This document shows positions 32,467-44,779 of a stretch of 64,000 bases of DNA, piece by piece. Source of the DNA: Aristolochia californica (lineage: Eukaryota; Streptophyta; Magnoliopsida; Piperales; Aristolochiaceae); contig JARWKL010000008.1 in NCBI GenBank assembly GCA_029961685.1, forward strand, positions 3,536,501 to 3,600,500, written 5' to 3'. Within the stretch, counting starts at the first letter, position 1, and each line of letters opens with the position of its first letter. Below the pieces are notes generated by a model, which made no database searches, was not told where the DNA came from, and saw nothing but the letters and a program-made list of their open reading frames with translations. The translations under genes were made by a program, and so were the position numbers.

Positions 32467-33155
32467 TTGGTCTTCAATAAGGTTGGTATGGGTCAATCAC
32501 TTGATTGAATAACCGAGAAGAGAAACGAAACCCTGTTTACAATTAACAAAGCTACGAGAGTAAATGTTTATGATCCACTCCATTCTCATTAACTAAAGGA
32601 TACAAAGAAATGATTAGAAATACTGGTCGCAAATGAATATCTAAGCTTAGAAGAGTAATATATAACTACGAATGATTACGTTTTATTTATTTTTCTTCAA
32701 ATTATCTTGCAGAAGGCTCTAAAACAATGGGAATTGAGAGGATAACATGGAGAGAAACGGAGTTGTAGGCACTTCATTCTTATTTGTTTTTCTTTTGCTT
32801 CTGTTTGTGTGTCATTGTCATCCAACGAGAGAAGAAAGATCTTAAGAATAGTTCGACGGCTATTTGTTCATCACTTCTACGTACAGTTTCAAATTTTCTT
32901 CTTTTGTTTTGTCTATTTCAGGATACAGAAAGGTGATAACAGTTTCGGTTTCTATAAAGGTGGGTCAATCCAATGTTTCATTTTTGTTTATTTGCTTTGC
33001 TTCTTCCATGTTGTTATCTCTTTTCATTCCTGCATTACGAATGATATGTTTCTGTTATGTGTTCCTGCTCTTGTTTTCTGTCACTCTTTTCCTTTTTACA
33101 CTGGGGGGTTAGTCCAAAATGAATTACTCCTGCATTACTTAGTTCACTAGATTAA
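32467..33155. other. no gene seen
   Basis: AT-rich DNA without a recognised domain. Two overlapping frames near 32,809-33,150 are hydrophobic but have no family pattern. Confidence 0.4.
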
Positions 33156-33740
33156 GGTGTTAGTGTGCGAAAGATTCCTCCAGCTCGGCCTTCCTCCCCC
33201 AATTTTTTTTTTTTCACAAGAGGCCGAGCCTTTGTCACAGAACCTCACGGCCTCTCGGCTTCTCTTCTCCCTCTCTGTGTACCGTTGGAGCGCCACCTCC
33301 GTCGCCGTTGCCCGCTAGCCCGCCGCTGAGGAAGATGACGCACGCCATGAGGAAGACGATGGTTTAATTTTTCCTATGTTAGGAAAAATTAAACCATCAT
33401 CATAAAAATAATAATTTATATTTTTTATTTATAAAATAATTATTTTTATGTATTCAATAAATTCATTTTATAATTACTGTATTAAATTAGTGATTTAATA
33501 GTCACATTATAATTAGTTTTTCATTAATTAACATATTAATATATTTTAATACTACACGTTAAATCACTTATAAATGTAGTAACCATGTTTATTTTGGTTA
33601 ATTGTCTATTTAGGTATATGTTCTATTTAAGTATATTATAAAAGGTTACTCATTTTCTTGTTTATATCATACTTTTCATTTTGAGGCACTAATACTAGAA
33701 TCTATTTTCCAGTGCACTTGAACTCGTCTACACTAACACC
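33156..33740. mobile_element. non-autonomous terminal-inverted-repeat DNA transposon, 585 bp
   Basis: Perfect 11-bp terminal inverted repeats GGTGTTAGTGT (33,156-33,166 and its complement at 33,730-33,740) are flanked by TAA on both sides (33,153-33,155 and 33,741-33,743). A 3-bp TAA/TTA duplication is typical of PIF/Harbinger elements. The left 200 bp are GC-rich and the right part very AT-rich. A hairpin lies at 33,361-33,395. No coding capacity. A related inverted copy is at 62,111-63,120. Confidence 0.75.
33361..33395. other. perfect hairpin, 16-bp arms
   Basis: GGTTTAATTTTTCCTA, a 3-base loop TGT, then its exact complement TAGGAAAAATTAAACC. The same palindrome occurs in the second copy of the element at 62,725-62,760 with one mismatch. 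Confidence 0.9.
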
Positions 33741-34097
33741 TAAGGATCAGTTGAAGTTGAATAAATTCATTTAAGATGAATTGAATTCTTCACTTCATTT
33801 CAAGTTCATTGTGGACTAACCCCCTTAAGGGTATGTTTGAAACCGCTAAAAAAGAAGAAAAAAAGAGAATTTGACTATTATTATTCTAAAAAATAGTTAG
33901 TAAAAATGAGATAATGATCAAATTCTCATTCTCAGTAACTTTTTTTTGGGAATAATAATGCTTAAATTCTCTTTTTTCTTTTCCATGGGATTCCAAACAG
34001 ACCCTAAGTTTTACTGTTCATAGGCTCAATTTATGCTTTGTTGTTTTTGTTAGCTTTTATTTCATCTCTATTACCATTCTTTTGTTATTTTCCATCG

Positions 34098-34190
34098 CAC
34101 TAAGTGCACGACACTACTGACAACATTGAAGGTAGGGTCGAGGTTGGTGTCGACCACCAGCCATAAGCACATATTTGGATGACAAAGAAA
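34098..34190 (-). repeat. short orphan fragment of the copy A/B Copia family
   Basis: About 95 bp (GTGCACGACACTACTGACAA through CCATAAGCACATATTTGGAT) match the gag zinc-knuckle region of copy B at 25,828-25,920 at high identity, without any neighbouring element sequence. Confidence 0.8.
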
Positions 34191-34858
34191 TTTATTTGTC
34201 TCAAGATCTTCATTGAGATAATTTTGATGATAACAAACACTAAGTTACTATTGAGGTGCATTAAGTATGTCTTGTAGTTCAAAAATCAGAAGAAAATTTT
34301 TTAGTTGTGTTTGTTTGCCCTGTCTTGATTTGTCCAAACGACCGTATAAAAAGGGAACTAGGCAAAGAGAGTTCAACATAGTAAGCAAAGTAAGAAAAGT
34401 AGAGCCCTCCAATCGAATTGAAGAGCAAAAAGGCTTTATTGAAGACCATTTACCCAAACACTAGATTACCAACCAAATGAAGGCAAAAAGAAAAAAAGTA
34501 GACAACAAGACCGGCTAACGAAACGATCCCTGTTGGACCAAACATGAGAGAGAAAAGGTACTAAAAGTATCCATTAGCCACCCAAACTATTGTACTAAAG
34601 AAAAGAGGAGCGATTTATGAAGGTCTACCAACCAGACAAAGGCTATCCGAATGACCAATAGATAGAAAAACCATTAGAAGCATCCATTTGAACTGTCCAA
34701 ACACCTAGAAGAAGAACGAGAAGCATTTGAAAAAAACATTCGACCAATCTACAATCATCCAAAAATGACCCATTCTAGAAAAGTTTCAGAATGAGAATAA
34801 AATCAATAGGGGTAAGATAACGTTTTAAAATCTATAAGTGACCTATCTATGTGACTAT

Positions 34859-34865
<7 letters not shown>

Positions 34866-34900
<35 letters not shown>
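34866..34900. repeat. (GA)n microsatellite
   Basis: About 17 GA units. Confidence 0.95.
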
Positions 34901-34903
<3 letters not shown>

Positions 34904-36384
34904 TTGGTGTCTCTCATTAGAAGTTTAACTCACCATTTTGACAAGAGAATCCTCTTAATTTCATGTGTTTAATGCCATGAGTTTAGTTTCCATTTTGGTG
35001 TCAAGATATATCTGAAATCTGTTTTAAGAACTCCTTGTTGCCATAATTTCTAAGACTCTTAACTATAAACTCCTACTACTAACCAAGAACACCAAAATTC
35101 TTCCATTTTTAAAAAACTCCTTCCCTAAGTTGGTTAGGTTTTTGTTATTTCCTTACATTAGTATTCCGGTTTTCATCAAAGTTTTTATTCAAATGAATAA
35201 AAAAATTCAGTTTCCTTTTTCATTGTTAAAGATGATTGATTGATCAAACGTATAAGGCTGATTAATCAACTTGAGAGTAACATGTAAGCCGGCATGGCGC
35301 TTTGTGAACTGTGAGGACAGTCGGGTGGTGTCTATTGATTGATTTAGCCTTGAAGGGATTCATCGGTTCTCTTCACGGAGATTTGAACAAACTGTCTAAT
35401 CTCAAAGTGAAACAGCTTCTTTGGCAAAAGGGTTCAACATCGAGGGCACGGTAACACAGCGAGACGATGAGCCAGCAAAGAGCAAGAGACACGAGGGATG
35501 AGGGTTAGGAAGGAAAGAGGTTCAAGAGAGCGAGAAAGCGAGCCGGCAAAAATGGGAAGCAGGGAGTGTCAAGAGAGAAGAGGATGGAAGAATTGACAAA
35601 GAGGAGGACGCCGAGAAGAGTAAAATTAAATGAACTGGGTTAAGGTCGAAATTCACTTTGAGTGAAAGTGAATGAACTATTTATTCACTTTTACTTTCCA
35701 TCGGCATATGCTTTTGGGTAGTGAGAGATCACTTTTACTTTTAATTTCCCTCAGCCCATAGTATGACTCCAACGGCGACACATGACGCTTGACCCAGTTA
35801 AAAAACACAGTAAAAAGGCATTAGAAATAGGATTTAAGAATGAAGCTCTGCGCCCCTACCGTTTTCGGTGAAGAAGACATGGGAGCACCCAACACAGTCC
35901 TCTCCCTAGTGCCCGACCTCCCGTTTCTTCCACAGGCCTTCCCACCTCGGGCCTCCACATGATCCGGGCAGTTCGCAGCAAGAGGGTATTCCCCCGCCTC
36001 CACCCTCAGAGACGCCTGCGGAGCTACCTGAGACTGTGGAGATAAGATTCCGGCGAGGAACAAGGAGACAAACCCGTCAGCGGCAGCCGGAGAACTTCAA
36101 TCCACCAAAACCACCGCCCTTTCCCTAGGAACGGGATTTCATGACCATCGGCGAAAATGCAGTAGAGCTCTACAAGGGAGAGAAGGGTCTTCCCCAACAT
36201 CGTTGTTTAAAAGCTCTTTAATGAAAACACCATATTTATATATCAACCAAATAGTCTTTGTTCCATTCCCCCTCCCCTGCCGCCCCCCCTCTCTTTTTTA
36301 CTTACATTTCAGATCAATCAGCAAATCTAACACTTACCACTAACTACAAAAGATGAAAGAGAAACGAACCAGTGGAAACAGCTT

Positions 36385-39005
36385 CTAACGGCTAGCTGCG
36401 ACTCGACTTCTCCTCAATCTCCCTCGTGTGACCCGAATCGCCTCTTCCATGATCATTTCCTGTGGAGGATTTGAATTTCCCTCTGCTACAGTTAGTTGCA
36501 TCTCCACTTGCATTGGTTCTTCACTGCTTGATGTGGCTGACTGGCTACTTGTTTCTGGTTCCGTCGGAGTTGCCTTTTGCGTGTTGGTGGATCCAACAAT
36601 TGTTTTTGCCTTTTGTGTATTGGTCGTTCCAGTAGCTGTTTTTTGTACCGGTGATTGTGTTGGAGCCGTTTTTTGTGTCTCAGTATCAGGTTCACAATGT
36701 GCTTTTTGTACTGGATTGGATCCCAGTGTTTGGGGCGGCGCCGGAGATGCAGCGACTTCCTGCACAGATTCCTTCGTCGTTGCACCAGGAGCTGGTTGCT
36801 CGAGTGCCACTGGCAGCTGTTGTTGCCCTTGAGTTGCTGGGCGACTGGATGGTGGAGCAGGTGGAGGAACTCTGACCTTGGACTGTTTTTGTTTCTGTTG
36901 CTGTAGTTCAGTAAATGTATTAAAACTTGTACCATGAAAGACCAATGAAGTCAGAAACACACAAGAAAAAATCTATTATTCACCTTTTTGTGCACTTCTT
37001 CCGTACTTGAAATCCAAACTTGATGTAAATGACAAAGTTTAAAGCATAAAAACTTCAACAGAGAAAATGTTATAGAATCAATTGATATCTTCATTGTCCA
37101 TTTAGGACAAGTTCATGATTCAATCAATTTAATGTTTACATAATCTAGCAAATGCCAAAAGCGTAGTAGTCTATAAAAGACACCTACTCACACTATTTGG
37201 AGAAAGAGGATGTTAATCATGTCGCAGACAACCATCTTGAAGAGTGGCTTGCACTCTTCCATGATGAGTAGATTTCAAGGTTGGCCTTATTGGCAGCTTT
37301 GCTGACCTTCGAAGTTTGCTTACCTTTCTGACTGCCCATGATGTTGTAGGAGTAAGTGGATAGAGAATGAGGACCTCAAGAGAACAACCTTGAGTATAAT
37401 TTAATCATTAAAAAAATAATCATCAACTGATTGGTAGTCGGCTTCTCAAAGTCAGAAAATTGCTTGAGCCAGATATAACTATTAAACTGAGTGATAGTTT
37501 AATGGTTATTCTACTTCAGATTTGTCTTCATTTTACCTTATTCAGTCAACTTCTGCTTCTATCTTTCCTCCTCTCTCCATCATATTTATTTTGCTCTTTT
37601 CATATGACGTTTCTCAATTAGTCAGCAATTTTCAGCTTTACTATGAGCAAGCTTCATTCTCCACGAGAAAGTTCTCTATTGACACCTTAGACCAGTTTGA
37701 AGTGAGACAACATGCTGCACATCTTTGACGAATGCAGCACTGTGTAATATTCAGATTTGAAACTGACCAATTTGGAGTGGCCAGGTACAACATAAAATCA
37801 TGAAATGCTCTTCTAATGCTTTTATTGGAACAGAGCAAGAAAGGCTCAAAAGATTAAGGAACACAAAGCTAGTAAATGTAACTAATAATACAATGGACAC
37901 CTGTATTTGCCAAAGCATCCATTTCATACTTTTATATAACCTTGAGCTTGGAGCTTTTCTGGCCCAAACATTATTTGAGTAAATGGTTTTGAAGCTAGTA
38001 AAGCACAGAGCATGCAATCTACTAGAGATTGGCAGATCATCAAAACCCACCCAATCACTCAATGGTAAACCATTTACTGCTTACAAAGTAATAAATCTAT
38101 TTATTCTTTTCAAGGGGTACCTGAGCAGGCCCAGGCCTTGATGATGACTGCGCAGCAACAAACTGAAGAATTTCAAAAATTCTCGTCTGCCCATAGCTAG
38201 CAGCCCTTTGCCAGTACAGTACAGCCATATCACCTGCCCTAGCTCTCAACTCCAGTAAATTGCGATCAATTTCTGTTTCATGCTTTGCAACATATGGCTT
38301 CAAAAATGCATCGTAAACATATGTTGTACCCTGGTATGTTTCCAAGAAAAGACATTACAAGACATGCTAAAGAATGAAAAATTACTGAACAGAATAAGCA
38401 TGGGCACCGTACCCTTGTTTTAGGATACCACAAATACACAAAGAATGCCAGCTTGGCTTCACTGTACATTGGCAACCTTCAAAATATGCACATTTAACAT
38501 AAAACCTGTTAAATGAGCCCAGAAAAATGATGGACAAAGAGATCATGCAAGGTCTTAAGCCAAGAATTATTACCATGAAATAAAAGCATCCCCAACCCTC
38601 TCCAATACTGTCAAGACAGCAACTAAAATCCTGGAGATTTCAGACAAGGATTAGCTTGTCAGCAGAAAACAATGTTTGCCATATATGTAAATTTTTGTTT
38701 GCTAATAGTTAAAGGGTGACAAACCCACCAATATTGACACCAAAATCGCAGCTGCTCAATCTCAGGCTTGTTCCTTTCCACAGTTTTAAAGCAATCGTAT
38801 GCTGGATAAGCATAGCCAAAAACCATACTGCGAACACAATAAACACTTGAAAATCACCACAACTCCATCTAAAGACATTACATTTGCTTCTCTTCTCTCA
38901 AAGGAAGTAACAATCAGGAAATTTAACAAGTAGAAAGTAGTGACGACTGTCATTGTTTAAGTTCAAAACATACACAAGGCCTCTGGTGAGAAAGGATCCC
39001 ATCAT
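36385..39005 (-). CDS. HVA22-like protein (TB2/DP1/HVA22 family), long-tailed i/j type
   Basis: Six coding exons: 39,005-38,974, 38,827-38,729, 38,630-38,574, 38,476-38,413, 38,330-38,121 and 36,900-36,385. They total 978 nt, 325 residues, with phases consistent throughout. The TB2/DP1/HVA22 domain spans about residues 10-95: MVFGYAYPAYDCFKTVE, IEQLRFWCQYWILVAVLTVL, WLPMYSEAKLAFFVYLWYPK, TTYVYDAFLKPYV. Its paired hydrophobic hairpins bend ER membranes; plant HVA22 relatives are often ABA- and stress-linked. The next segment (EIDRNLLELRARAGDMAVLYWQ) is also conserved. The last exon encodes a 171-residue Pro/Gln/Thr/Ser tail with repeated NTQKA and PVQKTA words and a basic end, RVTRGRLRRSRVAASR, as in i/j-type members. 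The start is the first of two adjacent ATGs. An acceptor-like CTGCAG upstream (about 39,043) suggests a spliced leader. Intron 5 is 1.2 kb. Confidence 0.93.
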
Positions 39006-41158
39006 CTTGGACAGTAAGAATGCCTAATGGATTGAACTTCTGCAGCAACCACCAGAGTGCCAAAGCGCTAAGAACTCAATCTAGTAAAATTTAAATAGAT
39101 TCAGGACTCCAATTCCCTGTGAACCAAGACGATGAAAAATTAGTTAAAAATATTCGGAGTTCATAAGAATCTAAAAGAAAAAAAAATCGTCAGATATACA
39201 TAATATGATAATTAGACCCAATTGAAACAACTAGTTGGGAGTCATCCGCATTTCGCATACAGACCATCAAACTCATCAGATAAATCCACAATGCAGAAGA
39301 CAGGACTAGATATATACAAGTAACGAAACCATGAACATACAAAAGTCAATCCGCAATTCGTGTTAAAAAGTTGCATAGTAAAAAAATCAAACTCCACGTA
39401 TTTCCAAATCTCATCATGAAAAGAAAAGGAAAAGAAACCAGTAAGTGGGACAAACAAAAAGCGAATACCTACATTATCAACTATTTAATTTCTAAAAATA
39501 AGCAACAGAAGCATAAAAAATAAACGAATTAGCAGGAGAAAAACAAAGACAAGAAAAAAAAAACGATACAGGGAAAATAACGAATTATATAGAAGAAAAG
39601 ACTGAGGAAACATTTATTCAAATAAACACCAGAACAACTGAATAAAATCACCAGCACGCACGGAACAATTTTTGACAGTAAAAAGATAACATACAGTAGA
39701 AAATCACCAAAAAGTACTCAAACAAGAAGAAATTTTACGGAAAAATTCAAAAGTCCAAACTAAACGAGAGAAGAAGAGACGAGAAGCGGTCGGTTGCGCA
39801 ACTCACAAGCATCACAGCAAGAGAAAAGCCGCACCTCATGGAAGCACAAAACCCTACAAAGAAACCGAAATGCTGGAGAAGAGAGCAAGAAGACGCAGAA
39901 ATGATTATCCGGGAGAGGATCTAAAGGCTCTAACGGATGTGTGGGGCATGAAATCGCGGTCGGTTGCGCGAGCCGGAAGCGTCGCGGCCGTACGGCTTCT
40001 AGGGAACTAACTAATCGACGTCTGTAGGAGCGAAGGCAAATGTGGCCAACAAGCCGTATCTCGTTTTGAATTTCTTTTTCGGGCCCTTCTTCCGGACTCC
40101 TTTCCAAGTCTAAATCATTCCTTAATTCGTCTCTCACATCCGGACTTAGTTTTCGGATTTTAATCTTTCCCTGCCCACTCGTACTCAGAGTTATCTCGCA
40201 CGTATCGGATTTTCTTTAATTTCTTTTATCCGAATAATGGACACGTACCAAAAGAAAAAGACAGAGAGAGAGATGCCTTTCACTACTCGCGCATGTACGT
40301 TTCGTTTCTCTAGTCTCGTAAAGCGTAAGGCGATCGGTGATCTCGATCGGACGGTTGTTCTTGGAAGTAGTACAATGGGACCCTCAGGTCCGACAAAAGG
40401 TACCGCTGACGAGATTAACCATTCGGGCCTCCGAGTTTCTGCATGCCGAACGGGCCCACCGGTTGTTGCGGTTTTCCATCTGCTTTTATTTTCCCCACCA
40501 TGTGAACAAAAGGATCACCATGATTGAAAGACATCGTCGGCGAGAAAAAGCAAAGAAGCTCGGTGGGGACACAGACTGGAGCCTTGCGAGCCACGTATAG
40601 AACCTGTGATTAGGCCCAGTGGTCCTGGTATCATAGCAACGTGGGCCCGAACTACTACGTGAGAGCTATTGCAGAGAAGGCGACGTGCTGAGTGGTGGTG
40701 GGGTCATCATCTTGGATCCCTCTTCTTCTACCTACCGTAGATAAGACAGGTGTTCATGGCGGGGGCCACTTCCAGTTATATTGATAGATGAGTCCACTCC
40801 GTGGACTTGGTGGACCGTTTACTACTCCATCCACGTCTTTTCACCTGTCAAGTTAGGTAGATCAAATTACGGATTTACCCAAGTTACTTGTAACAACTTT
40901 GGTATCTTTGGATCCAAATCTTGAGATATTGGGCCCCCATGTCTGTTATAAGCCCATCTTCAAATCACTCGTGGGCTTCTCGATAAAAACAGGGACTTGA
41001 ATTGGAAGACTGGAAATGGAGAACCATCAATTGCGGTAGTCCCCCCGCGGATCTGCCTTCGGTACTGCTGTGTCGCACTCTCAGCCTTCAGCTAGAAGAA
41101 CAAAGGCCCTTCGCCCGTCCCTTACCCCGCCTCTTGGAAGTAACAGCGCCGGAATATC
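39006..41158. promoter_or_regulatory. shared upstream region between HVA22-like and zinc finger genes
   Basis: The two genes diverge from this 2.15-kb stretch. An A-rich part (39,100-39,760) is probably the HVA22 leader intron. The GC-richer part at 39,760-40,140 is the likely leader exon, and 40,150-41,000 the promoter zone. No separate gene is supported. A short upstream ATG frame lies just before the zinc finger start (from 41,016). Confidence 0.45.
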
Positions 41159-44100
41159 ATGGCGGAAGGGCGAGAAGGAGATTGGGAGTGTGGCGGCTGC
41201 CAGAACAGGAACTACGCATTCAGATCCTTCTGCAACAGATGCAAACAGCCTCGTCTCCTCGTCGACACCAAAACTCCCGCTGATTCTAAATGGCTTCCGC
41301 GAATTGGAGACTGGATATGCACTGGTTCTTCTCTTATTTCCTTTTTCTCTTTTTTTGTTTTTTGTTTTTTGTTTTTTTTAGGTTTTTGTTTTCTTGTCCC
41401 AGCTTTATTAGGCAATGAGTCTAATAGGTTAAGCTGCTTGATATTATTTAAATCACGGTAGCGGAAAGGAAAATTTTGTCAGAAGTTTTAGTATTTATCT
41501 TGATGAAACTTTGTCAACTAATGGTGAAACTAATTTACCATGATTTCGAATGCTAAAGGAAAGCTTGGACATTCTTGCCAATAAGTTCTTCTGTACCGTT
41601 TTGCTTGATAATTATGTGTACGTCTAATTGAACTTTGAATCGGCTGCCTAAAGATGAGTACTTCACTCTCTTTGTAGTAGCCGTAGAAGCATTCACTCAA
41701 GTGTTGGTTGAGGTGTGTGATAACTTCACTCTCTTTGAATCCGCTGCTTAATCATGATGTTGAAAGGTTGATCTTTAGCTTGTGCTTTTTTGCTGTATAT
41801 AACATTTCTGTACAATGTAATGTGGAAGATTTATGGAAAGTCATCGAAAAATAGGAAAAGAATTATGAAAATGGAGGATATAAAATATTCAATCACATTG
41901 GCAACTGGAATGCGCAATATTGGATTTTCAAGGACTGATTAAAAAGAGGGAAAACGTTCTGTTGTTTTCACATAGCAAGTTTGTGAAGTTTTATATTAGT
42001 AATCAAGTCACCTTTCATGAAGCATGTTCTATTGTACTATTTATTGATTAATGCTGTTGGTTGTTTCCTTGTGCTGATTGAAAATTCAAATTCATGTAAA
42101 GAACAGCTAGGTTTTATCATATTTATTCTGTCCTGGTTAATCACTAGCTGATTTACAAATGTTTTTACTATAGAAAAGTAACCAACTTGTTATCTTGAAG
42201 TATTTGAATAGCCAAAAAATGTAGACAAATTATTTCTGCTAGTTGAAATTAGACTATTGCAATCAGTTGGTTTTAGTGTATGACTGGTGTGTGTGCGTGT
42301 ATTTTTGGTGTGGATGCTTGGGCTGGTTGGTGTGCGTTACTTGGCTGCATTATCCTCGCTGGGTATTTCTGGGCCCACTGGTGATGTCAATAGGTTGCAG
42401 TAACAACAATTATGCTTCAAGAGAGAAGTGCAAAAAGTGTGGGCAACCAAAGGAGGTAGCAGCAATGCCAGCAATTGCTATGCCTGGAGCTTCTCTCCCA
42501 ACTTATGCACATTATTTTGCCAGGGCCCAGGGAGCACCAGGACTCAAGTTGCTGACAGCTACTAATCCAAATTGGCCATTTGGAGGTGCTGAAAAATATG
42601 GACTTCACCCAGCTTCTGGTTGGCCCTTGCTTGGGAACAGTGGTGGTGCTTTTCCATATGCAACTGGTGCTGATCAGCTTCTTATGGCTCCAAAAGGATG
42701 GCGCTCTGGAGATTGGATGTGTGGCTGTGGATTCCATAATTATTCTTCACGCGCACAGGTATTTCCGTTCATGTATTCAAGGGTAGCTTATGGAAGTAAC
42801 TACGTGTCTTTTCAAAGGAGAAATAAGTATCTTTTATTTCTTTTGGGTGGCAGTGTAAAAAATGTGGTGTTCCTATGCCATCTGGTTGGCCTTCTTCTGC
42901 AGCAAACTCGTCAGAGTCTTATTTATTTCCTGGTAAGGAAAGGTCGTGATTTCTTTGGATACTATTTATCAGTGTTTGGTATAAAATATTTTTCTTTCTC
43001 ACATTTATTCTGATCCTCTGTATTTCCCTTCTCTTCTTTAATAGAACTCTCATATACTTTTTTAAAAGATTACTGTATGAACTTGAATAATAATATTGTG
43101 TGGAGCAATATAAAAAAAAATCGTGTGGTGCTGTCAGAGATGTTTATTGTTGTCATTTTGGTGGAGTTAAAGTTCTTCCTGCATTATGTGATCATTGTCT
43201 TGTTCAGTTTTATTTTATTTGTTTATTTGTTGAAGTAAATCTCGTATTATTTCATTTGATCAAAACAAATCAGTCTTTGTTATTACCAATTTTGAGCACA
43301 TGTTAAAAAAATGCAGAAACTGTGTCAGTTACAAACGTTTTTGCTGCTGAGCATAGTCATGGGTTGTGTGTCATTTTACTTTTCCAAGGCTTTCTTAGGC
43401 TTTGCTTACTTGATGACTTAGCATCATCATTTGAATTCTGTTTACTTCTTTCAATTTCTTATTTCTATATTTTCTTCTTAACTTTGTGGCTTTTAGCTTT
43501 GGGAACAAAACGTTTGGCATCTGATGAATTTGTGAATGAGTGGGACAACAAGCGACTAAATGCAGGAGATGTCAATAGCCATTTTCTGGTATAACAGAGT
43601 CTGAACCCAAGTATTAACTGTTTGTTTCCTTGTGTGTATTTTTGCTATTCTTTGTGATGCCGTTGTTTTTTGGATTTTCTAGACAAATGGGCATCAATAT
43701 TCCTATCAAGGTTTTGTTCCAATGGCAAAGTCTGGTAATGGTCCTCCTGATATGTATACCACATACCCAAGCGAAAACATGACAGCTCAGAATCCTTCAC
43801 TACAGCTTGCAACAATGCCTACGCTTATAGGAAAGGGGTGAGAATTTTTTTCCAGCTTTATCATCCTTATTATTCTGAGAATAGCTGCTGCTTTTTTAAG
43901 AGAAACAGAGAGGCAGAAAAAGTAGGGGAGAATTCTGAGAATAGCTACTGCTTTATTAAGAGAAGCAGAGGGGGAGAAAAAGAAGCTAAGGAAAATACAG
44001 CATTTGAGGCAAATAAGAAAATTGTATGAGGAACCCATACCTGGCTAGATAGTCCTTTGCTTTATTTTTTGGGCTAATTTTGATGTATTTTGTTCCTTCA

Positions 44101-44779
44101 CACTTAAGTAACATGCAAAATTTTCTCGTTGGCTATGTTTCATCTTTGATGTGCATTATGCTTTACAAGTCGTTCACTGTGTTGTTGAGGTTTTGACATT
44201 TGTTCCATGTGTAACATATCCTTCTTAGAAGAGATCTGGAAGAAAACATTTCATGAGAAGCTGCTCCGTTGGAGAATGTAATGACTACAATATGAGGACC
44301 TTATTGGTTTCGATACCACGTAGATTTATAGTTGAATTCCATGATCGATCGCATCATATATGGAGTGTATTCTGAAGAATACACAACAGAGCAAGCCTTG
44401 CTGGGGTACTTGCTATTTCTGACTGGGTGTGGGTGGGCGATAACAGTAGAGTACTTGGTTGCTCCTTTTCTGGATGATATAAAAGTGGATGGAATAAGAG
44501 TAGATTACTTGGTTACTCTTTTTATGGATGTTCTAAAAGTGGATTAGTTGTATTTGATTTTCTGCAGCGCGAAGCAATGGCGTGATGGAGACTGGATGTG
44601 CACAAATTGCAACAATCATAATTTTGCATCTAGATCTCTTTGCAACCGGTCTGTTTTCATCACTTGGAACTTCTGTGTTGAGGTTCATGAAATTATGCTG
44701 TGGATTGCTGAAAAGATCTTCCTTGTGCAGGTGTAAATCCCAGAAGGAAGCTACCACTCAGCCTGTAACTGTTGCGTAG
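41159..44779 (+). CDS. RanBP2-type zinc finger protein with four fingers (At1g67325-like)
   Basis: Seven exons: 41,159-41,324, 42,394-42,758, 42,854-42,932, 43,497-43,588, 43,683-43,837, 44,568-44,648 and 44,731-44,779. They total 987 nt, 328 residues. Four RanBP2-type fingers (W-x-C...C-x3-N-x6-C-x2-C): GDWECGGCQNRNYAFRSFCN at residues 7-26, GDWICTGCSNNNYASREKC at about 50, GDWMCGCGFHNYSSRAQCKK at about 161, and GDWMCTNCNNHNFASRSLCN at about 293. The middle contains KRLASDEFVNEWDNKRLNAG. Such fingers bind single-stranded RNA or ubiquitin; a role in splicing or RNA binding is likely but not shown here. Finger 3 has C-x1-C in the first pair instead of C-x2-C. Introns 1, 2 and 6 each cut a finger in two. 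Exon 4 has an alternative donor 18 nt earlier (GAT|GTCAAT) that keeps frame. An unused microexon-like AAACTGTGTCA lies near 43,317. Confidence 0.9.

Larger units (their letters stand above)
33744..36384. other. intergenic DNA, no gene supported
   Basis: Apart from the short retroelement fragment at 34,098-34,190 and the GA repeat at 34,866-34,900 I recognise nothing. A minus-strand frame at 36,063-35,821 is GC-richer than its surroundings and holds RNGRSGTRERTVLGAPM, but has no family pattern that I know. Confidence 0.4.

Noticed and set aside
36428..36906. Plus-strand Cys/Val-rich frames opposite the HVA22-like last exon
   Set aside because: They are the complement of the repetitive HVA22 tail; the minus-strand exon has correct splice phase and family context.
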